From Utricularia gibba (Eukaryota > Streptophyta > Magnoliopsida > Lamiales > Lentibulariaceae): 29,980 nucleotides of DNA. Position 1 is the stretch's first letter; each line of letters starts with the position of its first letter. The position numbers were made by a program, and so were the translations under genes. The DNA is taken from the NCBI GenBank assembly GCA_002189035.1, contig NEEC01000104.1:1-29980 (forward strand). The letters run 5' to 3'. Below the pieces are notes generated by a model. The model saw only the letters and a program-made list of their open reading frames with translations, was not told where the DNA came from and searched no databases. Shown here piece by piece: positions 22,524 through 29,980 of the stretch.

Positions 22524-22729
22524 TCTACAGACTAAAGGCAACGGTCATATTTTAGGCCTGATATGATCCAACGGGCAACTCTCCTCATCTATATAAATCC
22601 CTGTTTGCTTTATGAAAAAAAGGAAAGTTCTTTTCGATCCAAAAACAATAGTCAATATCCACAAACTTCAACATTCTCTCAACGTTCAACCAAGTCTCCA
22701 ACAAAATCAAGCAGCCAAAAATACTTTTA
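22285..22729 (+). repeat. 3' long terminal repeat
   Basis: The LTR is 445 bp and, by eye, identical to the 5' copy except for seven rather than eight A near 22615. Its TATA box at 22590-22598 faces the orphaned LEA exon, which begins about 150 bp downstream. Confidence 0.93.
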
Positions 22730-22742
22730 TCTTCTGCTGCAG

Positions 22743-22959
22743 AAGGAACAGGCCAGGGATCAAAGATGGTGGCTCAGAGGCGTATGAAAAGGGCAAAGAA
22801 AAGATAAAAATGGCGACGGAGAAAGCTTCTGATTTGTACGAGGACGCAAAAGAGAAGGTTGGGGAGACGTATGAATCCATGTCTGCAGAAGCGAGGCAAA
22901 AATATGAAGCAGCCAAAGAGAGAGCTTCACAGGCAGCAGGAGATATAGGGCCCAAATGA
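22743..22959 (+). CDS. LEA-type gene, orphaned last exon
   Basis: After the target duplication, TGCTGCAG provides a 3' splice site. The exon reads EAYEKGKEKIKMATEKASDL, then YEDAKEKVGETYESM and QKYEAAKERASQAAGDIGPK, with a stop at 22957-22959. These alanine, lysine and glutamate heptad-like repeats continue the style of the 5' exons, so this is very likely the end of the same gene. Joining it to the 5' part by the GC-donor model leaves the frame off by one base between 22743 and 22790 (GATGGTGGCTC is the likely place). As the DNA stands, a 5.56 kb element lies in the intron. Splicing across it or termination in the LTR would decide whether any full-length mRNA is made. Confidence 0.65.
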
Positions 22960-23160
22960 GGAGGGAAGTGCAGAATTGTGAGAAGTCTCTGTCTTTTGTT
23001 CATCAATAAGGTTTTGAACCACTGGAAATCAAACATCTTAGTAACATATATCAGATTTTGGAGTATGCATAGAAAATGATTCTCCATGGAAATCAAGTAC
23101 GTTGCTTTTCAATGTACACCGTCATACCAAAAAAACAGTAAGAAGCTGAGAAATTGAAGC

Positions 23161-23655
23161 TCATCCAAAGCACTGTTCGCTGGGAAGAGGACCGGGAAGG
23201 GAACCCTGATCGAGAAACTGCAATCCAAACACCACAATTATTCCCAACAGACACAGATACGAGAGACCCTCAACGGCTCCCAGTAATCCAAATGGCCCGT
23301 TCGGAAGACCCGAACCCGTTTTGCTCTTCGTGTACAGAGACCACGCCACGATTGCGCCAACCGTCAGAAAACTCACTCCCTCCAGCGCGCCGATTGATCC
23401 TCCAGGACCCGGAGGGAGCCCGCATCTGGTGGTCTTAAGTGTGTACAGAGACCAAACCACCACCGGTTCGCGATTAGACCTCCTATAATGGCTGCGCTCT
23501 CCACGACGGTGGGGCTGCCGCTACCCTTCGCCACGGGCCATGGCGTGAATTTTGAGATACGGCAACGGGGAATGGATTCCGGCCGGTGCAGAAGGCGGCA
23601 TAGCGACGGCAGCTTGCGATTGCGGGAATTGAAAGGGGGTTGATAGCAGCAACAT
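23161..23655 (-). CDS. Small plastid-type membrane protein with twin GLPxGPxG repeat
   Basis: The minus-strand frame contains two tandem units. The first is VWSLYTLKTTRCGLPPGPGG plus SIGALEGVSFL. The second is AWSLYTKSKTGSGLPNGPFG plus LLGAVEGLSYL. A hydrophobic segment (LCLLGIIVVFGLQF) and the end PGPLPSEQCFG follow. I recall such proteins as conserved in plant chloroplasts and of uncertain function. The upstream part is serine- and arginine-rich like a transit peptide and includes ESAAIIGGLIAN. One base is missing near 23455-23468 (CCGGTGGTGG on the coding strand) between IIGGLIAN and VVVWSLYT, and a second slip is likely within the transit region. The start at 23655 is therefore tentative. 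The gene is convergent with the LEA exon. Confidence 0.7.
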
Positions 23656-23719
23656 TTTTTTTCTGGATGGAGCTTGTGGCTGCGAACTGGCTGCCTTAGC
23701 TTCAGATGCGAGAGCAATG

Positions 23720-24539
23720 GCTACAAAAATATTAGCTTTTTATTCTTTATTTCTTTTATTGTACAGAATTACACATCGCATACATCACCCCTAATCAGAT
23801 CCGTTGCCAAGATCCGAATCATCCACCTCTCACGAACTATTTAGCTACTGTATTTTGCAAACTCAGGTACAGAGTCCTCGTTCAGATCTGTCCAAGCTAC
23901 ATTTTTTCAACGAAAACTTTAAAAAACGGAATCTGGTAGCAATTTGAAGTGCTAGTTGCAGCCAGGAATGGTGAGGCAGGAGGCAACTCCACTATACGGT
24001 GTACAGGCCACGTTGCCCACCGACTCATCACGTGAACGGACGCAAATTCCTGGCTCATTTCTCGCTTATGTTCCGCTTTAATCGCGAATCGTCAATGCGT
24101 TTTGCCTTTAGTTTTAGTTTGTCATCCAACGCTCCCCTGTTGGTGTCGGTCTGAAATTTCTCTCTTTTATCTCAAATCTCCAAATGGGTTTCGTTGTTTT
24201 TCCTTTCCCTTTGATGGATGCCTCCTGTTGATAGATCCATGTTTTGCATTCTTGCCTAAGGATCATTTTCTGTGATTTGCGAATTGGTAGGAAGTAGTTT
24301 GGTTCATCGTTTTGAATCAGTTTCGCAATTGCACAGGGTTTTCCATCTAATTCAACTCCAAAAACAATCTGAACTTTTGCTGCGTTACATACGTTTTTGA
24401 AGGAAAATTCCATCTTTACAAGGGAAATGGAACATGGGGTCAATTCTCTCGAGCTTGCAGTTTTCTTGTACAGTACAGTTTCTCATAGATGCAACATTTC
24501 TCTTTGCCGTAGGCTGTAAGAAGCTAGCTTTGCCACAAA
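23720..24539. other. Intergenic: upstream region of the E2 gene
   Basis: This gap separates a minus-strand gene from the plus-strand E2 gene, so it probably carries both promoters. 24100-24539 is T-rich and likely part of the E2 leader. CACGTG occurs near 24030. The long minus-strand open frame at 24114-24443 shows no family features. Confidence 0.4.
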
Positions 24540-25449
24540 ATGTCCTCCCTAGCAAGAGGCGCGATATGGACATCATGAAACTGTGAGTATTGCTTTCCCA
24601 TGGTTTTTCTTCGCTGACGCGATATGGATATCATCTACATGACTGCAGAATGATGAGTGATTATAATGTTGAATCGGTTGATGATCGCGCAAATGAGTTC
24701 AACATAGAATTTCATGGACCCAAAGAGAGTAATCTACCAACCTTGTCATTGTGCAAAGATGACAATTTTGTTTACCTACTGTTGCTGTCTCTTTCACTTG
24801 TTGATCACTTTCTTCTCTGCGCTGCATCTGATTTAGGTCTGTATGAAGGTGGAGTATGGAAGGTTCGAGTTGAACTTCCTGATGCATATCCTTACAAGTC
24901 TCCTTCTATCGTGTTCGTGAACAAAATTTTCCACCCCAATGTCGATGAACTGTAAGCTCTGCAAGTCTTTCTGTTTCTGTGTGCATCTGAGTAGCTAGCG
25001 CCTTCCTTGTCTTGATAGGTCTGGATCTGTCTGCTTGGATGTGATAAATCAGTCTTGGAGTCCGATGTTCGGTACGCACAAAGTTTGCTCGAATTCTTCT
25101 TGTCGAATCCAGGGCATATTGGTGTCTTCTTCTAATGCAGATCTGATAAACGTGTTCGAGGTGTCCTCCCTCAACTACTGCTTTATCCAAACGCAGCAGA
25201 TCCCTGAATGGAGATGCTGCCTCCCTCATGATCAAAGACAGGACCCAATACGAACAGAAGGTGAAGGGTATGTTCTCTACCTTGATCCTTTCTTTTATCA
25301 TGGGAGCTGAGATGGTTTCGGTGATCAGAATACTGCGAACGCTACGCGAAGCAGACTGTGGGTAACGCCGGATCGGAGGAGAGTAGCGATGAGGCAAGTG
25401 ATGAGGAAGAATTCAGCGACGAGGATGTTCTGGTCATGCCGATCTGTGA
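24540..25449 (+). CDS. UBC5: Ubiquitin-conjugating enzyme E2, UBE2H type (Arabidopsis UBC4/5/6 group), about 180 aa
   Basis: Exons are 24540-24582, 24649-24728, 24837-24951, 25019-25071, 25141-25267 and 25329-25449. The product carries ubiquitin as a thioester and passes it to E3 ligases. Clear signs are [20 protein letters not shown], the HPN motif in FHPNVDEL, and the active-site cysteine in [17 protein letters not shown]. The C-terminal tail is acidic ([16 protein letters not shown]), as in this subfamily. Four one-base losses break the frame: the CCC at 24547-24549, 25164, the CCC at 25202-25204 and the GG at 25432-25433. Each added base restores family sequence, and the frame then stops at 25447-25449. 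All splice phases fit the corrected frame. The choice of UBC5 within UBC4/5/6 is nominal. Confidence 0.88.
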
Positions 25450-25600
25450 TTTCCCGTTTCCTCAACTCCTTGATGATTGCTGTGAAACTAGAACCAGAAA
25501 CCGGGTGTTTTTTTTTTTTTTTACCAGAAAAGATGAAAAGAATTAAGTTTTTGCATTCAAACAAACGTAAATGCAGACAAAAGAGACACTGACCGATCCC

Positions 25601-26060
25601 TCAGTGCGGAGTGCTCTGCAGATTCTTGATCGCCCCCGGAATCGCCGCGTATCGCGCCGAGAAGTCCCTGAAAACCACATCGCTATCGTCCTCGGCTCCT
25701 GTCCCCGTCCGTCGTCGAAATTGAGGGCGTAGCTCAAAGGATCGTACTGAAATCTCGTCGGCTTCACTCTTCCGGAAGTCTTGTTAAGCCGCCGAATGAA
25801 CGTCTTCCACTTAGGCCCAGCGAGGAGCTCCGACCATTCCCTCACCTTCTTCAACGCATCCACAGAATTCATCGAAAAACTCCGATGACGTGTTCCGGCA
25901 CAGAAATCCGCTCCCAACCTTCCGATTTTCTGGATCCAAAACAGGGGAATTGGAGGCAGCGGGAGCCCCATCCAGAGCTATCAAAGACACCTGAATTCGA
26001 TTCATCAACGGGCTCATTCGCGTCGCTTCTTGAGGGTAAACCGGCGGCGAGTTGCGCCAT
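25601..26060 (-). CDS. Conserved plant protein of unknown function, about 153 aa
   Basis: This looks like a single exon, from ATG at 26060 (MAQLAAGLPSRSDANEPVDE) to TGA at 25603-25601. The middle carries VREWSELLAGPKWKTFIRRL and FQYDPLSYALNFDDG, and the end reads VVFRDFSARYAAIPGAIKNL. I recall this tryptophan/arginine-rich core and the YDPLSYALNFD motif from small plant proteins without an assigned role. No signal peptide or membrane segment is evident. Two one-base losses break the frame, near 25880-25884 and near 25709-25711; both are consistent with a lost G on the coding strand. The gene is convergent with the E2 gene, with stops about 150 bp apart. A run of about 17 T lies at 25506-25522 between them. 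Confidence 0.7.
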
Positions 26061-27758
26061 TAAACCGAACTCAAAAGAAACCCTAGCAGAAAACTCCCAT
26101 ATTCAAAAGCTTTCTTCCCTCTTACTTCGAGTTTCCTGCTGATTTCCCTGATCTAAACCGGCGAGTGGAAAAACGGTAACTCGGAAGGGCTACGGGGAAA
26201 CGCCGGTTTCAAGAAGCGCCATCTTTACTACGCTCTTTAAAGAAGTAGCCAGATGGCAACCGGCAGATGACCGGAATACACCTGGGTATAGAATTCCAGG
26301 TCAGTGAGGTACAACGGTCGAGCTACGGCCTAGGTTTTTAAACACTCCATCGGTGGGTTAGGTTTTAGGGCTTTCAACAATAAAAATGATACATTTAATG
26401 AAATTCATTATTTATTAATAAAATATATGAAAAAAATAAATTATACAAAGAAATAATGAGGTTAAAACATTAAACTTGAGACTTAAACATTTTTGAAAAA
26501 TTTTTGAAATCATATATTTACTTTTTAAAAATAAAAATAATTTTGTTCTAAAATATTAATAATTATAAAAGTAATTTTATCAAAAATATTTTAAAATTAT
26601 ATTATAAAAATTACTTTTAAAAAATAATAAATATATTACTTTTACTTTTCTAAAATAATTTTTAAAAAGTAAAAATAAATTCCAAAAATTTTCCAAAACA
26701 ATATTTTAGATGATATTCTACACGACTTTTTGAATTACTTCTCCTTATACAATCATAATAATACGAATATAATCAGAACAATAAATAATTATCTTTTTTC
26801 TTTTGTTTTTAAATTTTTCTTTCTTCTTATTCATCCATTCCCTATCATTTAAAATGGGATAGACACCAAGTTTTATCATCCTAAAAATATTATATGAATT
26901 TACCTTTAATATGCTAGATTTTGTTTTTTGAAACTTTTTGATAATAAACTACCTTTTATAACCTCTTAAAAACAATAAATATCTATATTTTTTTTTCAAC
27001 CAAAAATCGTTTATGTTTTTCGTCTGATCTACCAAAATCGCTGATTTGTTGAGAAAATATTTAATTTAATCTTCTTTCATATAATAAAAATAGAATTTAG
27101 AAAAATACCCATTTTTAGATGCCCACATTGAAACTTGTTCGATATTTTGGCCTCGCCAAGCCACGAGCCGCCGTTCAGCCCAACGTAGTGGCCCATATTG
27201 CAATGTCCACTTTGCTTACCGCGTATTCATATGATATTTTAATTTACTCAATATTAAATGTAGGTGGAATTAATTTAGATAAAAAATAAATAATTTCAAA
27301 AATACGAATGTGTTTTATAAATATTATTATTAATTAAGAATCATTTCTCACGTGCATGATATAAAGTTTATGATGAAATTCACATATGATATTATCAAAA
27401 TTCTATATTAAATAATTATAAACACACATTAGATTAATATTGAAATTTCATCAAATGATTAAATAAACTCATTTTAAATAAAATAATTACTTAAATGTAC
27501 AATCCATATTATTAAATATCAGTCCTTAACAAATATGTGACTAAGCTCTAAAATATTATATAACTAATGAAATATGCAATAAAAATTCTGAAATATTGTT
27601 AAGACTGGTCTAGTGGTGGCAGGTTGTGCAAGAGAAGGGGTTGAAGGCCAATAAGCAATACACGTTTCGTGTGTGCTCCAAGGCGCTAAGGATTAGACAC
27701 CTACCAGAAGACATTAACATATACCTAAACCTCTGCTCCCCTCCTCACTGTGCACTAC
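26061..27758. other. Intergenic: 5' flank of the minus gene, then AT-rich DNA
   Basis: 26061-26380 is of mixed composition and includes the likely leader and promoter of the 26060 gene, with TTAGGTTTTAGGG (telo-box-like) near 26358. 26380-27600 is very AT-rich with long A and T runs and no open frame of interest. A short GC-richer patch lies at 27150-27230. I see no mobile-element ends. Confidence 0.45.
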
Positions 27759-27878
27759 CTTGTGATCATCTTGGCCACATGACACTAGCCGAGCATTCAT
27801 TTGGAACAACATGCAGTTCAGATCCTCCCACCTCCTCTTAATGCCATCCTTGATTCGCATCCATTCAAACTCGTTGTT
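27759..27878 (-). other. Isolated exon-like stretch, 40 codons, unknown family
   Basis: On the minus strand TTTACAG precedes and GTAGTG follows a 120 bp stretch open in phase 0. It reads NNEFEWMRIKDGIKRRWEDL followed by NCMLFQMNARLVSCGQDDHK. The composition is protein-like (tryptophan- and charge-rich), unlike the surrounding AT-rich DNA. No neighbouring exon is recognised, so it may be a captured or relict exon. Confidence 0.35.
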
Positions 27879-27926
27879 CTGTAAAGTATGCGTGGGTGGA
27901 GCTAAATCAGAGAAAGTTAAAAGTTA

Positions 27927-28053
27927 AATAATCAAGTATATAAAAAAATATATATTAATAATGATTGGTTCTATTTGATATTTTATAATGTAATTCATGT
28001 TTATTATGTATTTGGATTTTAAGTAATCATTTGATTCATTGGATACTTAAGTT
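27927..28053. repeat. Dispersed repeat, family A, copy 3
   Basis: AATAATCAAGTATATAAAAA, ATTAATAATGATTGG, TTATGTATTTGGATT and CATTGGATACTTAAG follow the order seen in the two other family A copies. The left part of the unit is missing or diverged here. Confidence 0.4.
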
Positions 28054-28352
28054 TAATATTAGGTGAACAAGGAAGCATGCTGGCTAGATGTTCCGTTTTT
28101 TAATCTTTCTCACCCAAGTGCATGAAAATGGTGAAATTTTTTTCGTGTAGTTGAGTTTTTGGTGCAATGAGCGGTATGCATTGTAAAAGTGCTGGTTTAA
28201 GAGAGTAATCATTTGCATCTTGTGTTCACCAATCATGGCGTATGGTTGAGATATTTCATGGAACTGGTTAGAATACCCCCCAATAATTTGATATTTCTGC
28301 AGTCGCACACACAAGCCACACACACGTAAAGCAGCGTCGATCAATACTCGTT

Positions 28353-28614
28353 TCAGTTGTGTACTACCTCCATGACGGTTTCCCGACGATGAAAGCTCCG
28401 GTGGCAGCCGCAGGCGGCGCAAATGAGGGCCCCACGGGTGCCGTCCTCGCGGAGCCATGAACTCCCGCAGCCGTCCACTGCGTAGCCGCCCTCATTCGCA
28501 ACCTGGTTCTTCTGGCACTCGCGTACCTCACCGTCCGCACGGTGGAGCGGAGCCGGTAGAGTTGGTCGGAAATTGGTCGTCGGATTTCAAGCAGACCACG
28601 TGGCGTTTCTTCAT
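28353..28614 (-). CDS. MIF: MINI ZINC FINGER (MIF) protein, about 88 aa, frame broken several times
   Basis: The start is MKKRHVVCLKSDDQFPTNST, as in MIF proteins. The ZF-HD-type zinc finger follows in pieces across frames: TVRY, ECQKNQVANEGGYAVDGC, EFM, then EDGTRGALICAACGCHRSFH and RRETVMEVVHN with the stop at 28355-28353. The MIF family has only this zinc finger and no homeodomain. Its members pair with ZF-HD homeodomain factors and block them, affecting hormone response and floral meristem ending. About four slips fit lost G or C bases: near 28512-28550 (before TVRY), at TACGCGAG, at TGCGGGAG and near CTCCGCGAG, the last possibly of two bases. The GC-rich coding sequence may explain the density of errors. 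The 88-residue reconstruction matches the family length. Confidence 0.75.
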
Positions 28615-28705
28615 TCGGACGGGGAGTGAGATGCTCCCTGTCTCCTCAAGATTGTTATCTCCACCAAATCGGACTGGTTTTCTTCTTCGTCTATGTGCAG
28701 CGGGG

Positions 28706-28719
28706 AACCCTAACCCTAG
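28706..28719 (-). promoter_or_regulatory. Telo-box-like element upstream of MIF
   Basis: AACCCTAACCCTAG lies about 90 bp upstream of the MIF start codon. Such telo-boxes occur near transcription starts of plant genes active in dividing tissue. Confidence 0.45.
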
Positions 28720-28959
28720 ATAGCTCCATTTATACAGCGAGACAGAAGATTCCTTTCAAACGTGAACCACTAAACATATTTGTTTGGCAGATATTTTTTA
28801 ATTATTCCGTTAATCACCATATTATAACACTTTGTTCCTGTACGAAATACCGAAAATCAATAAACAAAAAAACGAGCCATTCCTCCCGTTGCCTATTCAT
28901 GATACATCTGGTTTCATGGACTAGTCAATTCTAAATATTAAATAAGTTATAGTATACTT

Positions 28960-29045
28960 GTTGAAACTAAGTATCGAAGTAATTCAAATATATAAAAAAT
29001 ATAGATCACATTAGAAAAAATTATATTCAACTAATATTTAATTAT
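28960..29045. repeat. Dispersed repeat, family B, copy 3
   Basis: GTTGAAACTAAGTATCGAAG, ATATAAAAAATATAGATCAC and ATTAGAAAAAATTA parallel the family B copies at 15701 and 16066, with a shorter preserved length. Confidence 0.4.
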
Positions 29046-29856
29046 TTTTTCTAATAATACTTTGTATTTTCACTTAGCTAGTATTATATTAATATCAACT
29101 AATTATCTTTATATTTCCACTAGAGTCATAAGTAACTCCCCACCCTATTTTAGTCTCAACTAATAATGAATTGATGGCGCCCAACTACCCTGCTTCCAAG
29201 CCTCACTTAGCGAGGCCCACTCACTAGATTATTGGAAGACCCCTGGCCCCACACCACGTTCACTTCATTTCACCCCTCAGGACCGACGGACGACGCCGTT
29301 TCCTACAGGAGGCGACGGGGTGTTATTAAATAAAAATATAGATTATATTACATACTGTATTTCACGAATGCTTTAATTCAACTGCAAATTTGTCGTCAAA
29401 ATTATTTTATTTTGCTTTTCAATCTGAAAAGGTCGACGACAATGGAATGTTTGTCGGTACTAGTAAAATTGAATTGAAAAAAAAATAAGATTATAAATTG
29501 AGCATCAATTATGTCATTAATATAAATAATAGCAACTGTTTTTTTATTTTTAAATAATAGAAATCAATTATAAATGGTTTTGCGTAGCTGAGGGTCAATG
29601 AGATGGGCCCATGCTTCACCATTTAAAATAATGATATAATAACCAAAAATACGTAAGCCATGCCATGCATGCGGTGTTGGGTTGTGGGGGAGGCCCATGT
29701 GAAGTCATGGCCCAATCCTCTCCCTGCTGCAGGCCCAGCAGCTGGTGGATGGGTCCTTTTGTCCCAGTAGGAAGGACATGAGATGGGGTAGGGGCCAGGG
29801 GCTCCAATGATGCGGCTCTGCTTGGCCCAGCAGCTGCTTCCATTCAAAGCATTTAT

Positions 29857-29880
29857 GGGTCCGGGTCCGGGTCCGGGTTT
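29857..29880. repeat. Short tandem repeat (GGGTCC)
   Basis: There are about three and a half uninterrupted units of GGGTCC. It is low-complexity sequence that generates proline-glycine reading in several frames. Confidence 0.8.
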
Positions 29881-29980
29881 TGTCCATGTAATTTGGTCCA
29901 CTCCCGAGTTTACATCAACCATTTGGTCCAATCGTACCGCATCACTTCAAATCACATTACGCCCATCATAATCACCCTGT

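Larger units (their letters stand above)
17166..22729 (+). mobile_element. Ty1/copia LTR retrotransposon, nearly intact and very young, 5564 bp
   Basis: The element has two LTRs (17166-17611 and 22285-22729) starting TGTCAGCAAG and ending ATACTTTTA. It has a primer-binding site directly after the first LTR and a purine tract before the second. It is flanked on both sides by TCTTC (17161-17165 and 22730-22734), a five-base target duplication. The domain order is gag, protease, integrase, reverse transcriptase, RNase H, which defines copia. By eye the two LTRs differ only in the length of one A run (8 versus 7). It sits in the plus orientation inside the LEA gene. Internal frames are broken by four one-base losses that are probably sequence errors. 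Confidence 0.95.
28720..29980. other. Intergenic: AT-rich DNA to the window end
   Basis: The segment contains a family B repeat at 28960-29045 and a GC-richer patch at 29170-29320 with no recognised gene. Another AT-rich block spans 29330-29600. From 29660 the sequence is GC-richer with open minus-strand frames, partly produced by the GGGTCC repeat; I see no family features in them. Confidence 0.4.

Noticed and set aside
27626-27841. Plus-strand 71-codon frame
   Set aside because: It is the opposite strand of the better-supported exon-like stretch at 27759-27878 and shows no family features.
28084-28458. Minus-strand 124-codon frame
   Set aside because: It arises from reading MIF sequence in the wrong frame after base losses and continuing into its 3' flank.
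29616-29931. Three overlapping minus-strand frames at the window end
   Set aside because: They depend on the GGGTCC repeat and GC-rich composition; no motif or splice context supports them.
1-29980. CRISPR arrays, operons, tRNA or rRNA genes
   Set aside because: The window is plant nuclear DNA; no regularly spaced repeats, tRNA-like folds or rRNA segments were seen.

Overview
This window is nuclear DNA of a flowering plant, probably a eudicot. The basis is GT-AG introns of about 60-200 bp, AT-rich intergenic DNA, plant-specific families (patellin, CYP735A, MINI ZINC FINGER, nuclear maturase) and a Ty1/copia LTR retrotransposon. The species cannot be read from the sequence. I rebuilt gene models by eye from splice sites, reading phase and recalled family sequences. 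No search was run.

Layout. 1-899 (+) is the 3' end of a nuclear group II intron maturase. 1698-3562 (+) is a four-exon patellin (SEC14-GOLD). 3769-7377 (-) is a complete 15-exon FHA-RING-PBZ ubiquitin ligase of the CHFR type. Head to head with it, 8394-10234 (+) is an eight-exon plastid rhomboid-like protein that lacks the catalytic serine. 11115-12961 (+) is a five-exon CYP735A cytokinin hydroxylase. 12962-16420 is mostly AT-rich intergenic DNA with dispersed repeats and one unassigned GC-richer island. 16579-22959 (+) is a LEA-type gene with ABRE-like promoter sites, split by a 5.56 kb copia element at 17166-22729. 23161-23655 (-) is a small plastid-type protein with a twin repeat. 24540-25449 (+) is a UBE2H-type E2 enzyme. 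25601-26060 (-) is a conserved plant protein of unknown function. 28353-28614 (-) is a MINI ZINC FINGER gene. The remainder is AT-rich DNA with one isolated exon-like stretch.

Two points matter most. First, the copia element is very young: its LTRs differ by a single A in a homopolymer, it is flanked by a TCTTC duplication, and it separates the last LEA exon from the rest of the gene. Second, reading frames across the window are broken repeatedly, and every break I found fits missing bases, nearly always a single base in or beside a short homopolymer (about 18-20 cases in eight genes). The patellin and CHFR-like genes are clean. This pattern looks like uncorrected assembly deletions rather than mass pseudogenisation, so the broken genes are annotated as CDS with the break positions given.

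The genes do not form one pathway. Themes present are organelle intron splicing, membrane or lipid trafficking, ubiquitination (an E2 and a RING E3), cytokinin activation and desiccation response. I found no previously undescribed molecular system.
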